Of a stretch of 64,000 nucleotides of DNA, positions 8,754 to 17,201 are shown piece after piece. A program made the translations under genes and the position numbers. The notes under the pieces were generated by a model that saw only the letters and a list, made by a program, of their open reading frames with translations, was not told the origin of the DNA and made no database searches. This stretch comes from Haladaptatus sp. R4. Its GTDB lineage: Archaea > Halobacteriota > Halobacteria > Halobacteriales > Haladaptataceae. Numbering within the stretch: position 1 is the stretch's first letter; every line of letters begins with the position of its first letter. The DNA lies in contig NZ_LWHG01000011.1 in NCBI RefSeq assembly GCF_001625445.1, forward strand, positions 372,001 through 436,000, in the 5' to 3' direction.

Positions 8754-9497
8754 ATGTTCAAGGCTATCGTGAGCGCAGATACGCTCCGGACGACAATCGA
8801 TTCCGTGGGCGTTCTTGTGGATGAATGTAAAATCCACTTGGAGGAGGATGGCCTCACTATCAAAGCAGTCGACCCGGCCAACGTCGGCATGGTTGACCTC
8901 CAACTCGACGCCGAAGCGTTCGAGTCCTACGAGTCGAACGGCGGTATTCTCGGCGTCAATCTCGACCGCCTCGAAAGCGTCGCAGGCATGGCTAGCTCCG
9001 ACCAACTCATCGAGATGGAGTTGGACGAGGAGACGCGAAAACTCCACATCAAGATCGACGGCTTGGAGTACACCCTCGCGCTCATCGACCCCGATTCCAT
9101 CCGCCAGGAACCCGACATCCCGGACCTCGATCTCTCCGCTACCATCGTCGTCGAAGGGTCCGATATCGACCGTGCGGTCAAAGCGGCCGACATGGTGTCC
9201 GACCACATCGCCCTCGGCGTGGACGAGGACGACGAGTTGTTCTACGTCGAAGCGGAAGGTGACACCGACGACGTCGATCTGAAACTCGACCGCGACGACC
9301 TCATCGACCTCACGACCGGACCCGCCCACTCCCTGTTCAGTCTCGACTATCTCAAGGACATGAACAAGGCCATCCCGAACGACGGCGAAGTGAGCATCGA
9401 CCTCGGCGAGGAGTTCCCCGTCAAACTTCACTTCGAAATCGCGGAAGGCATGGGTCAAGTGACGTACATGCTCGCACCGCGCATCCAGAGCGACTGA
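8754..9497 (+). CDS. pcn: DNA polymerase sliding clamp PCNA
   Basis: PCNA is the ring-shaped clamp that tethers replicative polymerases and nucleases to DNA. The 247-residue acidic product has the usual two-domain archaeal clamp pattern: the start [19 protein letters not shown], the inter-domain loop around [15 protein letters not shown], and the C-terminal MTYML-like strand ([14 protein letters not shown]). Length and start agree with haloarchaeal PCNA. It sits next to priL, and rfcC is encoded about 10 kb away, so much of the clamp/primase set is in this window. Confidence 0.97.
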   Translation: MFKAIVSADTLRTTIDSVGVLVDECKIHLEEDGLTIKAVDPANVGMVDLQLDAEAFESYESNGGILGVNLDRLESVAGMASSDQLIEMELDEETRKLHIKIDGLEYTLALIDPDSIRQEPDIPDLDLSATIVVEGSDIDRAVKAADMVSDHIALGVDEDDELFYVEAEGDTDDVDLKLDRDDLIDLTTGPAHSLFSLDYLKDMNKAIPNDGEVSIDLGEEFPVKLHFEIAEGMGQVTYMLAPRIQSD

Positions 9498-9529
9498 AAA
9501 CAGCCTCGACGACTCTCGTACCTCTCGTT

Positions 9530-10117
9530 CTACAGATTCCGGTCGATAACGGCCTTCGTCGCTTCCGCCTTCTCCTTCCAGCCATAGCCGACCTCGTAGA
9601 CGTGACGCTTGTTCTCGACCAGTTCTTCGGGCGTGGACTCCTCGAATCCGCCGCGTCCCCACGTTCCGCTCTTGTGCAGCCACTCGACCACGTTTTCACG
9701 CGTCTCGGGCCACGACAGGCCGACCATCTCGTACCACGCGACCATGGCGAAGACGGCGTTGTCGTGACACCCCGGTACGCTCCCCTTCTCGTAAATCGTC
9801 CGCATCGGCTCGAAACTCGGTTCGGAGACGGTTTCGCGGAACTCGTCGCCGGTGAGCAATCGGAGCGCACCGTCGCTCTCCACGACGCGCTTTTCGTGTC
9901 GAAGTCGGTCGAGTGCGGCAGCGTGGGTCGCATCCCACCGTCCGTGAACCGTTTCGCGGAGTTCTTCCTCGGGGAGGGAGTCGGCCGATAGGATCGAGAC
10001 GATGTCCGTGTACGCCTTTTCGATGTTCGTCCACGGCTCCCCGTCGAATCGGCAGTCGGGGCCGTGGAGGTTCGTCGTGGTCCGACAGTCGGGACAGGGA
10101 TAGTCGAAACGTGGCAC
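9530..10117 (-). CDS. Conserved haloarchaeal protein next to priL, N-terminal zinc motif
   Basis: I do not recognise a characterised family. The 195-residue product starts MPRFDYPCPDCRTTTNLHGPDC, which offers C8, C11, H18 and C22 as a zinc site. A helical, Glu/Arg-rich region and a Trp-rich C-terminal part (WYEMVGLSWPETRENVVEWL, then GTWGRGGFEE) follow. It lies between convergent pcn and divergent priL. That position suggests a replication-linked role, but nothing in the sequence proves it. Confidence 0.75.
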   Translation of the reverse strand: MPRFDYPCPDCRTTTNLHGPDCRFDGEPWTNIEKAYTDIVSILSADSLPEEELRETVHGRWDATHAAALDRLRHEKRVVESDGALRLLTGDEFRETVSEPSFEPMRTIYEKGSVPGCHDNAVFAMVAWYEMVGLSWPETRENVVEWLHKSGTWGRGGFEESTPEELVENKRHVYEVGYGWKEKAEATKAVIDRNL

Positions 10118-10260
10118 GCAATTCCGTTCTCACGCGTCGGTAATAGGTGATTGGATTCGGCCGAATCGAGGAAATGCGGCATTTCCGTCCCCTTTGTTCG
10201 AGAAATCTCTCGTTACTGGCGACCGTCGCGTTTATCCGCCACCGCTCGAAACGGCGAACA

Positions 10261-11326
10261 ATGAATTCGCTCCATGCCCGATACCCGTTCCTCGCGTCCG
10301 CCCGCGAGGCGGTTCGGGACGCAAACCTGGACCCTGCGGCGGTTATCGCGGGCGAGGGAGAGCGCCACCCCGCCGTCGAGCGTGGCGTGGAGCGCGTGCG
10401 CCGAGCACTGCTCGATGGAACCGTGCGCGCCCCTGACGACGGACGACGGTGGGCGACATCGACGGAGGTGCTTTCCTATCCCATCGCCCGACTGTTAGTG
10501 TCGCTCCTCAACGCACCGGGTGCGGTGGAAAAGTACGCCAGCGCCGAGGCGACGACGGCCTACGAACGGTTCACCGCCGATTTCGAGACGCCCGACGACG
10601 GCCTGAAGAGCACGGGCGGAACGTCGCTCACGCTCCAACAGTTGCTCGCGGATTTCGACCTCTCGGAGGACGTTCGTCGCGCGCGGCGACGACTTCGGCG
10701 TCGACGTCGTCACCTACATCTCGCTCGCGGGTGACTACGGCGACGATTGGCGACTCGTCACGCGCCAACTTTCGGACGGCGTCGTCACCGTCTCGCAGGC
10801 CGAACTGCACGAACTGCTCCGGACGGCGGTGGAGGTGCGAATCGCCGAGGATCTACCGCTTTCGGTCCCCTCGGAAATCGCGGCCGCACTCGACGAGGAA
10901 CTGTCGGAATTGGAGTCGTCGTTCACCGACGCGGACTTTTCACACGATATCGACACGCTCGCCCCGGAACTGTTCCCGCCGTGCATGACGGCGCTGCTCT
11001 CGCGGATGCGGGACGCGGAAACGCTTCCCGCCCACTCCGAGTTCACGCTCGTCTCGTTTCTCGCCAGCATCGGACTCGACGCGGACGAGATACTGTCGCT
11101 CTGTGAGGTTCGAGAATCGGGTCGAGGAGATCGGCTACGCGCTCGAATCGAGCGCGTCCGCGACGAGCGAACGACGCAGTTCGCGCCGCCGAGTTGCGCG
11201 ACGTTACAGGCGTACGACGACTGCGTGAACCAGGATCAGCGCTGTGAAACGGTGACGCATCCGCTCGTCTACTACGAGGATGCGCTGGATGAAAACGGGA
11301 CCGTGACCGACTGGCGCGACCGTTAG
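10261..11326 (+). CDS. priL: DNA primase large subunit PriL (one-base frameshift at about 10684)
   Basis: PriL is the large, Fe-S-containing subunit of archaeal/eukaryotic primase and controls primer synthesis by PriS. The start MNSLHARYPFLASAREAVRD and the family-like helical N-terminus are read from 10261. After EDVRRA the frame changes, and the sequence continues one base later as GDDFGVDVVTYISLAGDYG and on to the stop at 11326. One extra C at about 10684 explains this exactly. Cysteines in the C-terminal part (SLCEV, PPSCAT, DDCVNQDQRCE) fit the Fe-S cluster domain. With the extra base removed the protein has about 354 residues. The stop overlaps the convergent gene by 3 bp. Confidence 0.88.
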
Positions 11327-11526
11327 TGCTGATTCGCCAACCAGAATCCGACGCCAGTCATGACGAGAATGAAGAGTGCGATGACGCCGACGATTTCGAG
11401 CGCTCCCGCTCCAGTGATACCGCCGGTATCGTACTGAGATCCGACGATATACATCGCTACGATAAAGAATCCAACCGACACGACGGAGACGACGATGTCG
11501 CGGAGCGTATCGCCCTCGAGTTCCAT
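11323..11526 (-). CDS. Small two-span membrane protein (DUF7472-like)
   Basis: The 67-residue product has two predicted membrane helices, about residues 10-28 and 42-64, separated by a Gly-rich loop (SQYDTGGITGAG). It resembles a short conserved haloarchaeal membrane protein that I associate with the priL neighbourhood; the family name is from memory and not checked. Its stop overlaps the priL stop tail-to-tail. Confidence 0.6.
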   Translation of the reverse strand: MELEGDTLRDIVVSVVSVGFFIVAMYIVGSQYDTGGITGAGALEIVGVIALFILVMTGVGFWLANQH

Positions 11527-11710
11527 GCTCTGGATTTCCCGGGGTTACATCAAAAGTTCTCCGCTTCGCGGTCGGCGCTCGTCCGTCGTCGTGAGCCACA
11601 GATTTTCCTTCATTTTTGACGGCTCAGAAATACGAATCGAGGATTCAACGAGCCATTTCCGTCGAGTTCGCCGCCGAAACGGTCTCAGCTTGCGTTGACA
11701 GGTGAAAGCC

Positions 11711-11736
11711 TTAGGGTCGTTCGGCACGTACCCTAA
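11711..11736. repeat. Perfect 7-bp dyad upstream of the SWIM gene
   Basis: TTAGGGT at 11711-11717 and ACCCTAA at 11730-11736 form a perfect dyad with a 12-nt loop, 72 nt before the ATG at 11808. The gap 11527-11807 has no other supported feature. The dyad could be a hairpin in a leader or a regulator site. Confidence 0.45.
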
Positions 11737-11807
11737 TACGTCGAAACCACCGCTGAGGAGTCGCAACGTGCTGATTTTCGTCGCCGGGTTTCACGGAGGA
11801 AGCACCC

Positions 11808-12490
11808 ATGATAGACACAGCCGCTTCCAGAAAAGTATCGCTGGCTCCGCTGGCGGAGACGGAGGAGACGAATCCACGCTCACAACGTGCCAGAGCGGAG
11901 CGAATGTCCGTCACGCCGCTCGGTGGCGGACTGTACGAAGTCGAAAGCCAGAGCGACAACACGTACTTCGTGGACCTGATCGGGGGTCGCTGTACCTGCC
12001 CCGACCACATGATGCGGGGCGTCCGGTGCAAGCACATCCGGCGGGTCGCCATCGAAATCAACGAGGGGCGCGTACCCCCGCCGGGAAAGGAGGCCGTCGA
12101 GTGTACACGATGTGACTCGACCGTCTTCGTGGACGAGAAGACGGCCGCCGCCGGGCCGCACTTCTGTGACCACTGTCGGCTCGAACCCGGCGAACCCGTC
12201 GTGGACCGCGCGAGCGCGACCTGCTGGTCGTCGTTCGGATGACCGACTACAGGGCCGACCAGGTCGAGGTACCGGGCCGCGACTGCACCGTCGCCGAGTA
12301 TCCCACGAACGAGGGCTACCCGGCGGACGACCCGGTGGTCGAAGTGCTCTACCCGATTCCGTCGGGGCTTCGACCCGAACAGGTTGAGTCGCGTCACCTT
12401 CGGCGCTACTCGTTCCCGCGCTCGCGGCTCAAGCGGCCGGGACGCCCGAACGAGCAGTCCGAGTTGACCGACTTCCCGGACGCCGAGTAG
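11808..12490 (+). CDS. SWIM zinc-finger protein (one-base frameshift at about 12216)
   Basis: SWIM domains are CxCx(n)CxH zinc folds that bind nucleic acid or protein. The first frame gives CTCPDHMMRGVRCKHIRRVA, a clear SWIM motif, then a second zinc site (ECTRCDS with FCDHC). At VVDRAS the frame breaks. One missing base there would continue the protein as GDLLVVVRMTDYRADQVEV and then a conserved C-terminal region (VAEYPTNEGYPADDPVVEVLYP) to the stop at 12490. I therefore join what would otherwise look like a 144-residue and an 83-residue gene overlapping by 4 bp. The joined product is about 227 residues. Confidence 0.78.
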
Positions 12491-12536
12491 TCGGATCGAT
12501 TTTTCAGTATTTTCGAGCTTGACCGCGGAGCGACCG

Positions 12537-13025
12537 TTATTCCAAAATTTCCGTCGCCTCTTCCACCGAGAGAACGCCTTGATCGACCGCGTGCAGGATG
12601 TCCGAGACGCTGTGTTTCGATTCCTCGTCCTCGTCGTCGCTTTGGAGGTCGTCCATCGAGTCCCCGTCCTCCAGCGCTTTCTCCTTTTTCACCCGGTAGT
12701 TCCCGCCTTTCGTCTGGTGCACGTCGGCGGGGTGGAAGAAGTACCAATCCTCGCGGTCGAAGCGCACGCCGATCTTCGGTTTCGCGCCGAAGTTCTGCGA
12801 GAAGTAGACCAGCGCCTCGACTTCCTCCCCCGTGAGATAGATCGGGTCGCCGGAACTCGATTTCGCCTCGATGGCGTAGAAGACGTTCCCGTTCCCGGCC
12901 AGCACGTCCGGCAGTTCGCGCTGGGTCGCACCCCCGCTCGCGGGAGCGCGCATGACCGCAAATCCGACCTCGTCCAACCTGTTGACGAGTTCGCGCTCCC
13001 GTCTGTCGCCTTTCCGATTCGCCAT
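12537..13025 (-). CDS. hjc: Archaeal Holliday junction resolvase Hjc
   Basis: Hjc cuts four-way DNA junctions during recombination. The 162-residue product starts [20 protein letters not shown] and has the nuclease pattern Glu (in RERELVNRL), Asp (in RELPDVLAG) and E-A-K (in [15 protein letters not shown]), typical of this restriction-endonuclease-like fold. The C-terminal tail of 40 or so residues is acidic and goes beyond the catalytic core. The ATG at 13025 is preferred because an in-frame upstream extension has unlike, Arg/Cys-rich composition. Confidence 0.9.
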   Translation of the reverse strand: MANRKGDRRERELVNRLDEVGFAVMRAPASGGATQRELPDVLAGNGNVFYAIEAKSSSGDPIYLTGEEVEALVYFSQNFGAKPKIGVRFDREDWYFFHPADVHQTKGGNYRVKKEKALEDGDSMDDLQSDDEDEESKHSVSDILHAVDQGVLSVEEATEILE

Positions 13026-13185
13026 ATGGTCGATGGTCGGCGGTCGCGGGCAATAAAACGGCCGATAGCGCGGCGAAAGTGGAAGCGAGGACGTGATGAT
13101 TCTTGTTTTTGGTCGAGCAGGTCCATGGAAAGTCCCTAACCGTTCGCTACGATGAGACGTTTCTGATTCATATGCGATTTCAATA

Positions 13186-13320
13186 ACTGTGATGAAGACT
13201 TCGAAAGCCCCCGCCCGCTCGCGGTTGCTGTGCAGGATATTTTGGCCTCTCAACACCGCTCGGCCAAAATAGTGGCCCACACAGCAACCAAGTAAACGCG
13301 ACCGAGCGGCCCCTTTCAGT
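13186..13320. repeat. Nested hairpin element, copy 1
   Basis: This intergenic element begins ACTGTGATGAAG, continues CGAAAGCCCCCGCCCGCTCG, and folds as two stacked stems. The outer arms are 13223-13232 and 13280-13289 (GGTTGCTGTG/CACAGCAACC, 10 bp). The inner arms are 13238-13247 and 13262-13271 (TATTTTGGCC/GGCCAAAATA, 10 bp). It aligns along its whole length with the element at 24413-24550. The flanks and spacers are conserved while the stem bases differ and remain paired. No coding is seen in it. Confidence 0.75.
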
Positions 13321-13330
13321 CCACCCACAC

Positions 13331-13625
13331 ATCGCAACCGCCACCGCACCACGTCCTCCCCAACCGATTTCTCCTTCGTCGTTTCACTCCTCAGTCGTCA
13401 TCCCTCGCGCGGGCGCACTGCCGTGCGCCTTCGCGCGCCGTGCATCTGGTCCGTAGCACTCAGTCCATCCAGCCGGGCGGCGCGCGAGAAACGCGTGCGA
13501 GGGATGAGCGGAACGACTGTAGGGAGTGGAGTTCCCGTGAGTTTGCGAACGGGAGCAGGGGAGAGCAAAGCTCTCCCGAAGCGAATCGGTTGGGGAGGCG
13601 TGTGGTGCGGTGCGGTTGCGGTATT
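13331..13625. repeat. Large imperfect inverted repeat with inner hairpin
   Basis: CCTCCCCAACCGATT at 13355-13369 is the exact reverse complement of 13584-13598. The match extends outward, with one indel, through CGCAACCGCCACCGCACCAC and its counterpart GTGGTGCGGTGCGGTTGCG. Inside the 214-bp spacer is a perfect GGGAGAGC/GCTCTCCC hairpin (13559-13566/13570-13577, loop AAA). Together with the element just upstream it fills the gene-free stretch 13026-13796. No transposase gene or supported ORF lies inside. A non-autonomous mobile element or a structured RNA are both possible. Confidence 0.6.
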
Positions 13626-13796
13626 CGTGCGGCTCGGTCATTGCAATCACAACTGAATCAGATTCGTCTGTTCGTAGCGGGCGGATGGTGGTTTTCGAGG
13701 TTGTCCTTTCGGTAACTGTAATCGCAGAATGACAGAACTCAGCAACTCGTCGTAATCGGACGCGAAACCCCACAAAAATCCCCTTTCTATTCCTGT

Positions 13797-15080
13797 TTAC
13801 GTCCCATGCTGCCAGCTTCCCATGTACTCCGTCTGCTCGTCGGAGAGGGAATCGAACTCCACGCCGTCGGCGTCGAGTTTGATCTCGGCGATTTCCTTGT
13901 CGAGTTCGTCGGGCACGTCGTGGACGCCAGCGTCGTATTTCTCGCCGTTTTCGACCATCTCTCGCACACAGGCCGACTGCACGCCGAAGCTCTGGTCCAT
14001 GACTTCGACGGGGTGACCCAGCGCGATGGGTGCGGCGAGGTTGACGAGGCGGCCCTCCGCGATGACGTTGAGTCGGCGGCCGTCCGCCATCTCGTACTCG
14101 TGGACGCCGTCGCGGGCGTCTCGCTCGGCGACGGCGAGGTCCGAGAGGTCGTTGAGGTTGACTTCCACGTCGAAGTGACCCGCGTTGGCGAGCAGGACGC
14201 CGTCCTTCATGACCTCGAAGTGCTCTTCGGTGATGACGTCGCGGTTGCCCGTCGTCGTGATGAACACGTCGCCGACCTCGGCGGCCTCGGCCATCGGCAT
14301 CACGTCGTAACCCTCCATGTGGGCTTCGAGCGCGCGGCGCGGTTCGACTTCGGTGACGATGACGTTCGCGTTCTGGCCCGCCGCCTTCTTCGCGACGCCT
14401 TTGCCGCAGTAGCCGTAGCCGCCGACGACGACGTTCTTCCCGGCCCACGAGAGGTTGGTCGTCATGGCGATGGTCGCCAAGGACGATTCGCCCGTGCCGT
14501 GGACGTTATCGAACAGGCGCTTCATCGGCGTGTCGTTGACGGCGAAGACGGGGTAGTCGAGCGCGCCGTCCTCGTCCATCGCGCGGAGTCGGTGGACGCC
14601 GGTGGTCGTCTCCTCACACCCGCCGATGACGGTGTCGATGAGTTCCGGATAGTCCTCGTGGATGGCGGCGACCATGTCCATGCCGTCGTCCACGGTGATG
14701 GTGGGTTCGAGGTCGATAACGGATTCGATGGCCTCGTAGTAGCCCTCGTCGTCCACGCCACGCTTCGCGTAGCTGGTGATGTTCGGGTGTTCGTCCAGCG
14801 CGGCGCTCACGTCGTCGTGGGTCGAGAGCGGGTTACAGCCTGTGACGGCGACTTCCGCGCCACCCTCGGCCAGCGTCTCGACGAGGACGGCGGTCTTCGC
14901 CTCGACGTGCATTGCCATGCCGATTCGCTGCCCCGAAAGCGGTTTGTCGGCGACGAACTCCTCCTGAATCGTCGTCATGATCGGCATGTGCTGGCGCGCC
15001 CAGTCCATCTTGCGGTGCCCCTCGACGCGAGCGGACTCCAGGTCGTCCAATTGCTCGCTTATCGGCGGGTAGTCTGCCAT
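13797..15080 (-). CDS. ahcY: Adenosylhomocysteinase
   Basis: S-adenosylhomocysteine hydrolase splits SAH to adenosine and homocysteine, clearing the inhibitor made by methyltransferases. The 427-residue product starts MADYPPISEQLDDLESARVE. It has the family segments VAVTGCNPLSTHDDVSAAL, GCEETTTGVHRL, NVHGTGESS, and the NAD-binding VVGGYGYCGKGVA, followed by VIVTEVEPRRALEA. The ATG at 15080 is chosen over an in-frame extension to 15143 because the family starts here. The deaminase 0.7 kb away acts on the same or a related nucleoside. Confidence 0.95.
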   Translation of the reverse strand: MADYPPISEQLDDLESARVEGHRKMDWARQHMPIMTTIQEEFVADKPLSGQRIGMAMHVEAKTAVLVETLAEGGAEVAVTGCNPLSTHDDVSAALDEHPNITSYAKRGVDDEGYYEAIESVIDLEPTITVDDGMDMVAAIHEDYPELIDTVIGGCEETTTGVHRLRAMDEDGALDYPVFAVNDTPMKRLFDNVHGTGESSLATIAMTTNLSWAGKNVVVGGYGYCGKGVAKKAAGQNANVIVTEVEPRRALEAHMEGYDVMPMAEAAEVGDVFITTTGNRDVITEEHFEVMKDGVLLANAGHFDVEVNLNDLSDLAVAERDARDGVHEYEMADGRRLNVIAEGRLVNLAAPIALGHPVEVMDQSFGVQSACVREMVENGEKYDAGVHDVPDELDKEIAEIKLDADGVEFDSLSDEQTEYMGSWQHGT

Positions 15081-15149
15081 ACGTTCGAGATGGACGAGCG
15101 CGTTGAAAACGGTACCGAAGAAAACAGGGATTCGAATCGTCACCAGCGA

Positions 15150-15347
15150 TCAGTCGTCCGGCGCGTCGAAGATGTCCTCGATGGAACAGCCGAAGTATCC
15201 CGCCAGTCGAAACGCGAGTTCGAGGCTGGGGTCGTATCGCCCTCCCTCGATGGCGTTGATGGTCTGACGGGAGACATCGACCACGTCCGCGAGGTCGGCC
15301 TGCGTGAGGTCGGCTTTCGCCCGCCTAACTTTGAGGTCGTTTTCCAT
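15150..15347 (-). CDS. Small XRE-family HTH regulator
   Basis: This 65-residue protein is essentially one helix-turn-helix domain: VRRAKADLTQADLADVVDVSRQTINAIEGGRYDPSLELAFRLA with the recognition helix around SRQTINAIE, then a short C-terminal tail (CSIEDIFDAPDD). It matches the minimal XRE regulators that pair with a small membrane protein. Its gene starts 2 bp after the stop of the membrane-protein gene at 15350-15565, so the two form one operon. Confidence 0.88.
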   Translation of the reverse strand: MENDLKVRRAKADLTQADLADVVDVSRQTINAIEGGRYDPSLELAFRLAGYFGCSIEDIFDAPDD

Positions 15348-15349
15348 CG

Positions 15350-15565
15350 CTACATCACGCGTCTGTAGTACAGTCCCGACCCGAAGTAGACTGCCTGTCC
15401 GAGCAGAAACGCGAGAAATTCGAACCGAACCTTCTCGAAATTGTCGAAGCCGTGCTGGTAGACGTGGGCCACCACCACCGCCAACAGCAACGCCGATAGC
15501 GCGATGTACGCCGTCCGAGAACTTCGGCGACCGATTTCGAGCGCGCGTTCGTCTGCGGTTTCCAT
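15350..15565 (-). CDS. Small two-span membrane protein in operon with XRE regulator
   Basis: The 71-residue product has two predicted membrane helices (about 18-38 and 50-66, ending GLYYRRVM) with a short charged loop between them. It is the first gene of a two-gene operon with the XRE regulator. Small XRE/membrane-protein pairs are frequent in archaea and bacteria; the function of the membrane partner is not established here. Confidence 0.7.
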   Translation of the reverse strand: METADERALEIGRRSSRTAYIALSALLLAVVVAHVYQHGFDNFEKVRFEFLAFLLGQAVYFGSGLYYRRVM

Positions 15566-15581
15566 GTAAAGTACTCTTTAC
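15566..15581. promoter_or_regulatory. Candidate XRE operator abutting the start codon
   Basis: GTAAAG at 15566-15571 and CTTTAC at 15576-15581 form a 6-bp dyad with a 4-nt spacer, directly touching the start codon of the membrane-protein/XRE operon. A dimeric XRE repressor could bind here and block the operon. The role is inferred from placement. Confidence 0.45.
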
Positions 15582-15700
15582 TTGATGTCTGTAAAACTTT
15601 CCACCGGACTGGCTGTTCTGTCGCTACGTGGACCGGCTTTCCACTCGTGTCCTGTCGCTATCGAGTCGGCAGCAGGAAAATCGAGAGACCCTCCTCCGAA

Positions 15701-15780
15701 AGAGACGCCCTTCCAAAGACAGAGACGCCCTTCCAAAGACAGAGACGCCCTTCCAAAGACAGAGACGCCCTTCCGAAAAC
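15701..15780. repeat. Tandem repeat, four units of 20 bp
   Basis: The unit AGAGACGCCCTTCCAAAGAC occurs at 15701-15720, 15721-15740 and 15741-15760 exactly, and at 15761-15780 with two changes at its end. The array stops one base before the stop codon of the deaminase gene on the minus strand. The units are contiguous, so it is not a CRISPR. Confidence 0.9.
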
Positions 15781-17073
15781 TCACTCCGTCGCGCGTGCGA
15801 CCAGTTCGTGTGCCTTCTCCTCGGCGGTCTCCCGGACCGATTCCTCGTCCAGCGTCAGCACCTCGCGGTCTTCCATGAGGATGCGCCCGTCACCGATCGT
15901 GTGTCGAACGTCGCTCCCGTTGACGGCGTAGGCGAGGTGGCTGACGAGGTCGTGGTGCGGGGTGAGGTGCGGTGCCGATAGGTCGATGACGGCGAGGTCG
16001 GCGTTCGCCCCTTCCTCGATTCGGCCGCTGTTGAAGCCGATAGCGTCCGCGCTTCCGGCGGTCGCCATCTCCACGACCGCCTCGGCGGGGACGGCGCTGG
16101 CGTCGTTCGCGGCGAGTTTGCCGAGCATGGCCGCGTCGCGCATCTCGTCGAACATGTCGAGGTCGTTGTTCGACGCCGCGCCGTCGGTTCCGAGTCCGAC
16201 GGTGACGCCCGCGTCCAACATCGCCTGTACGGGAGCCATCCCGCTGGCGAGTTTCATGTTCGAGGCCGGGCAGTGGACGACGCCCGTGCCCGTCTCCGCG
16301 AGCAGTTCGATTTCCGCCGTGTTGACGTGGACGCCGTGTGCGATGAAATCCCCTTCCTCGGTCATGCCCTCGTCGCGAGCGTATTCGAGCGGCCGCTCCC
16401 CGCGCTCTTCGACGATGGGCGCGACTTCGTCACGCGTCTCGTTTGCGTGATAGTGCACGGGAACGTCCGCTTCCCGGGCGAGCGGGACGTACTCGTCCAG
16501 ATACTCCTCGCCGACGGTGGTCAGACTGTGTGGCATCACCGCGGTCGAGATGCGACCGTCCGCCGCGCCGTCGAACTCCTGGGCGATGTCGAGGCTCGTT
16601 TGGAAGTCCTCGCGCGCGGCGTCCTCGTCCCGTCCGATGGTGACCACGCCGTGGCCGATTCGGGCGCGAAGACCCGCTTCCTCGACGGCCTCCGCGACTT
16701 GTTCCATCTCGAAGTACATATCCGCAAAGCCGGTCGTTCCGGATTTGATCATCTCCAACAGACCGAGGTCCGTTCCGGCGCGAACGTCCTCCGGCGTCAG
16801 TTCGGCCTCGACCGGCCACACGTCCTCCCGGAGCCACGTGCCGAGCGGTTTGTCGTCGGCGTAGCCGCGCAGGAGCGTCATCGCGGCGTGGCAGTGGGCG
16901 TTCACGAGCCCCGGAATCACGAGGTCCCCCTCCGCGTCGAGGGTCTCGTCCGCGTCCGCGACGTCGCCGACGGAAAGGATCGTTCCGTCGTCCTGATTCA
17001 CCAGCACGTCCGCGCGTTCGACGGTCATGTCCGGTCGTAGTACCTTCCCACCAGAAATTTTGAGCGTCGTCAT
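15781..17073 (-). CDS. S-adenosylhomocysteine / 5'-deoxyadenosine / MTA deaminase (amidohydrolase)
   Basis: This amidohydrolase of the MtaD/DadD family deaminates adenosine-type by-products such as SAH, 5'-methylthioadenosine or 5'-deoxyadenosine to the inosine form. The 430-residue product has the metal motif NAHCHAAMTLLRGYADD (HxH), the substrate motif HYHANETRDEV, the metal His in FIAHGVHV, HCPASNMKLASG, and the Asp in GLGTDGAASNN. The start ATG at 17073 (MTTLKISGGK) is chosen over an upstream in-frame codon. With ahcY nearby it fits a SAM by-product salvage group. Confidence 0.9.
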   Translation of the reverse strand: MTTLKISGGKVLRPDMTVERADVLVNQDDGTILSVGDVADADETLDAEGDLVIPGLVNAHCHAAMTLLRGYADDKPLGTWLREDVWPVEAELTPEDVRAGTDLGLLEMIKSGTTGFADMYFEMEQVAEAVEEAGLRARIGHGVVTIGRDEDAAREDFQTSLDIAQEFDGAADGRISTAVMPHSLTTVGEEYLDEYVPLAREADVPVHYHANETRDEVAPIVEERGERPLEYARDEGMTEEGDFIAHGVHVNTAEIELLAETGTGVVHCPASNMKLASGMAPVQAMLDAGVTVGLGTDGAASNNDLDMFDEMRDAAMLGKLAANDASAVPAEAVVEMATAGSADAIGFNSGRIEEGANADLAVIDLSAPHLTPHHDLVSHLAYAVNGSDVRHTIGDGRILMEDREVLTLDEESVRETAEEKAHELVARATE

Positions 17074-17201
17074 GGGCCGAAATAGTTCACCCCCTCGCAT
17101 GACTCTGCTGGATTCCCCCGTGATACGGTACAGTATGGCACAATTTGCAGTTTGAACCGGGAAAGCAAGAGTAATCCGTCTGGCCGACCGAAGCCGAGAT
17201 A

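Noticed and set aside
13331-13625. Insertion sequence
   Set aside because: Inverted arms are present but no transposase ORF lies between them; at most a non-autonomous relic.
13806-15368. A 520-codon forward frame opposite ahcY
   Set aside because: It is antisense to a well-supported enzyme and has the Val/Asp/Arg-rich composition typical of such shadow frames.
15701-15780. CRISPR array
   Set aside because: The 20-bp units are directly adjacent with no spacers, and no cas gene is present.
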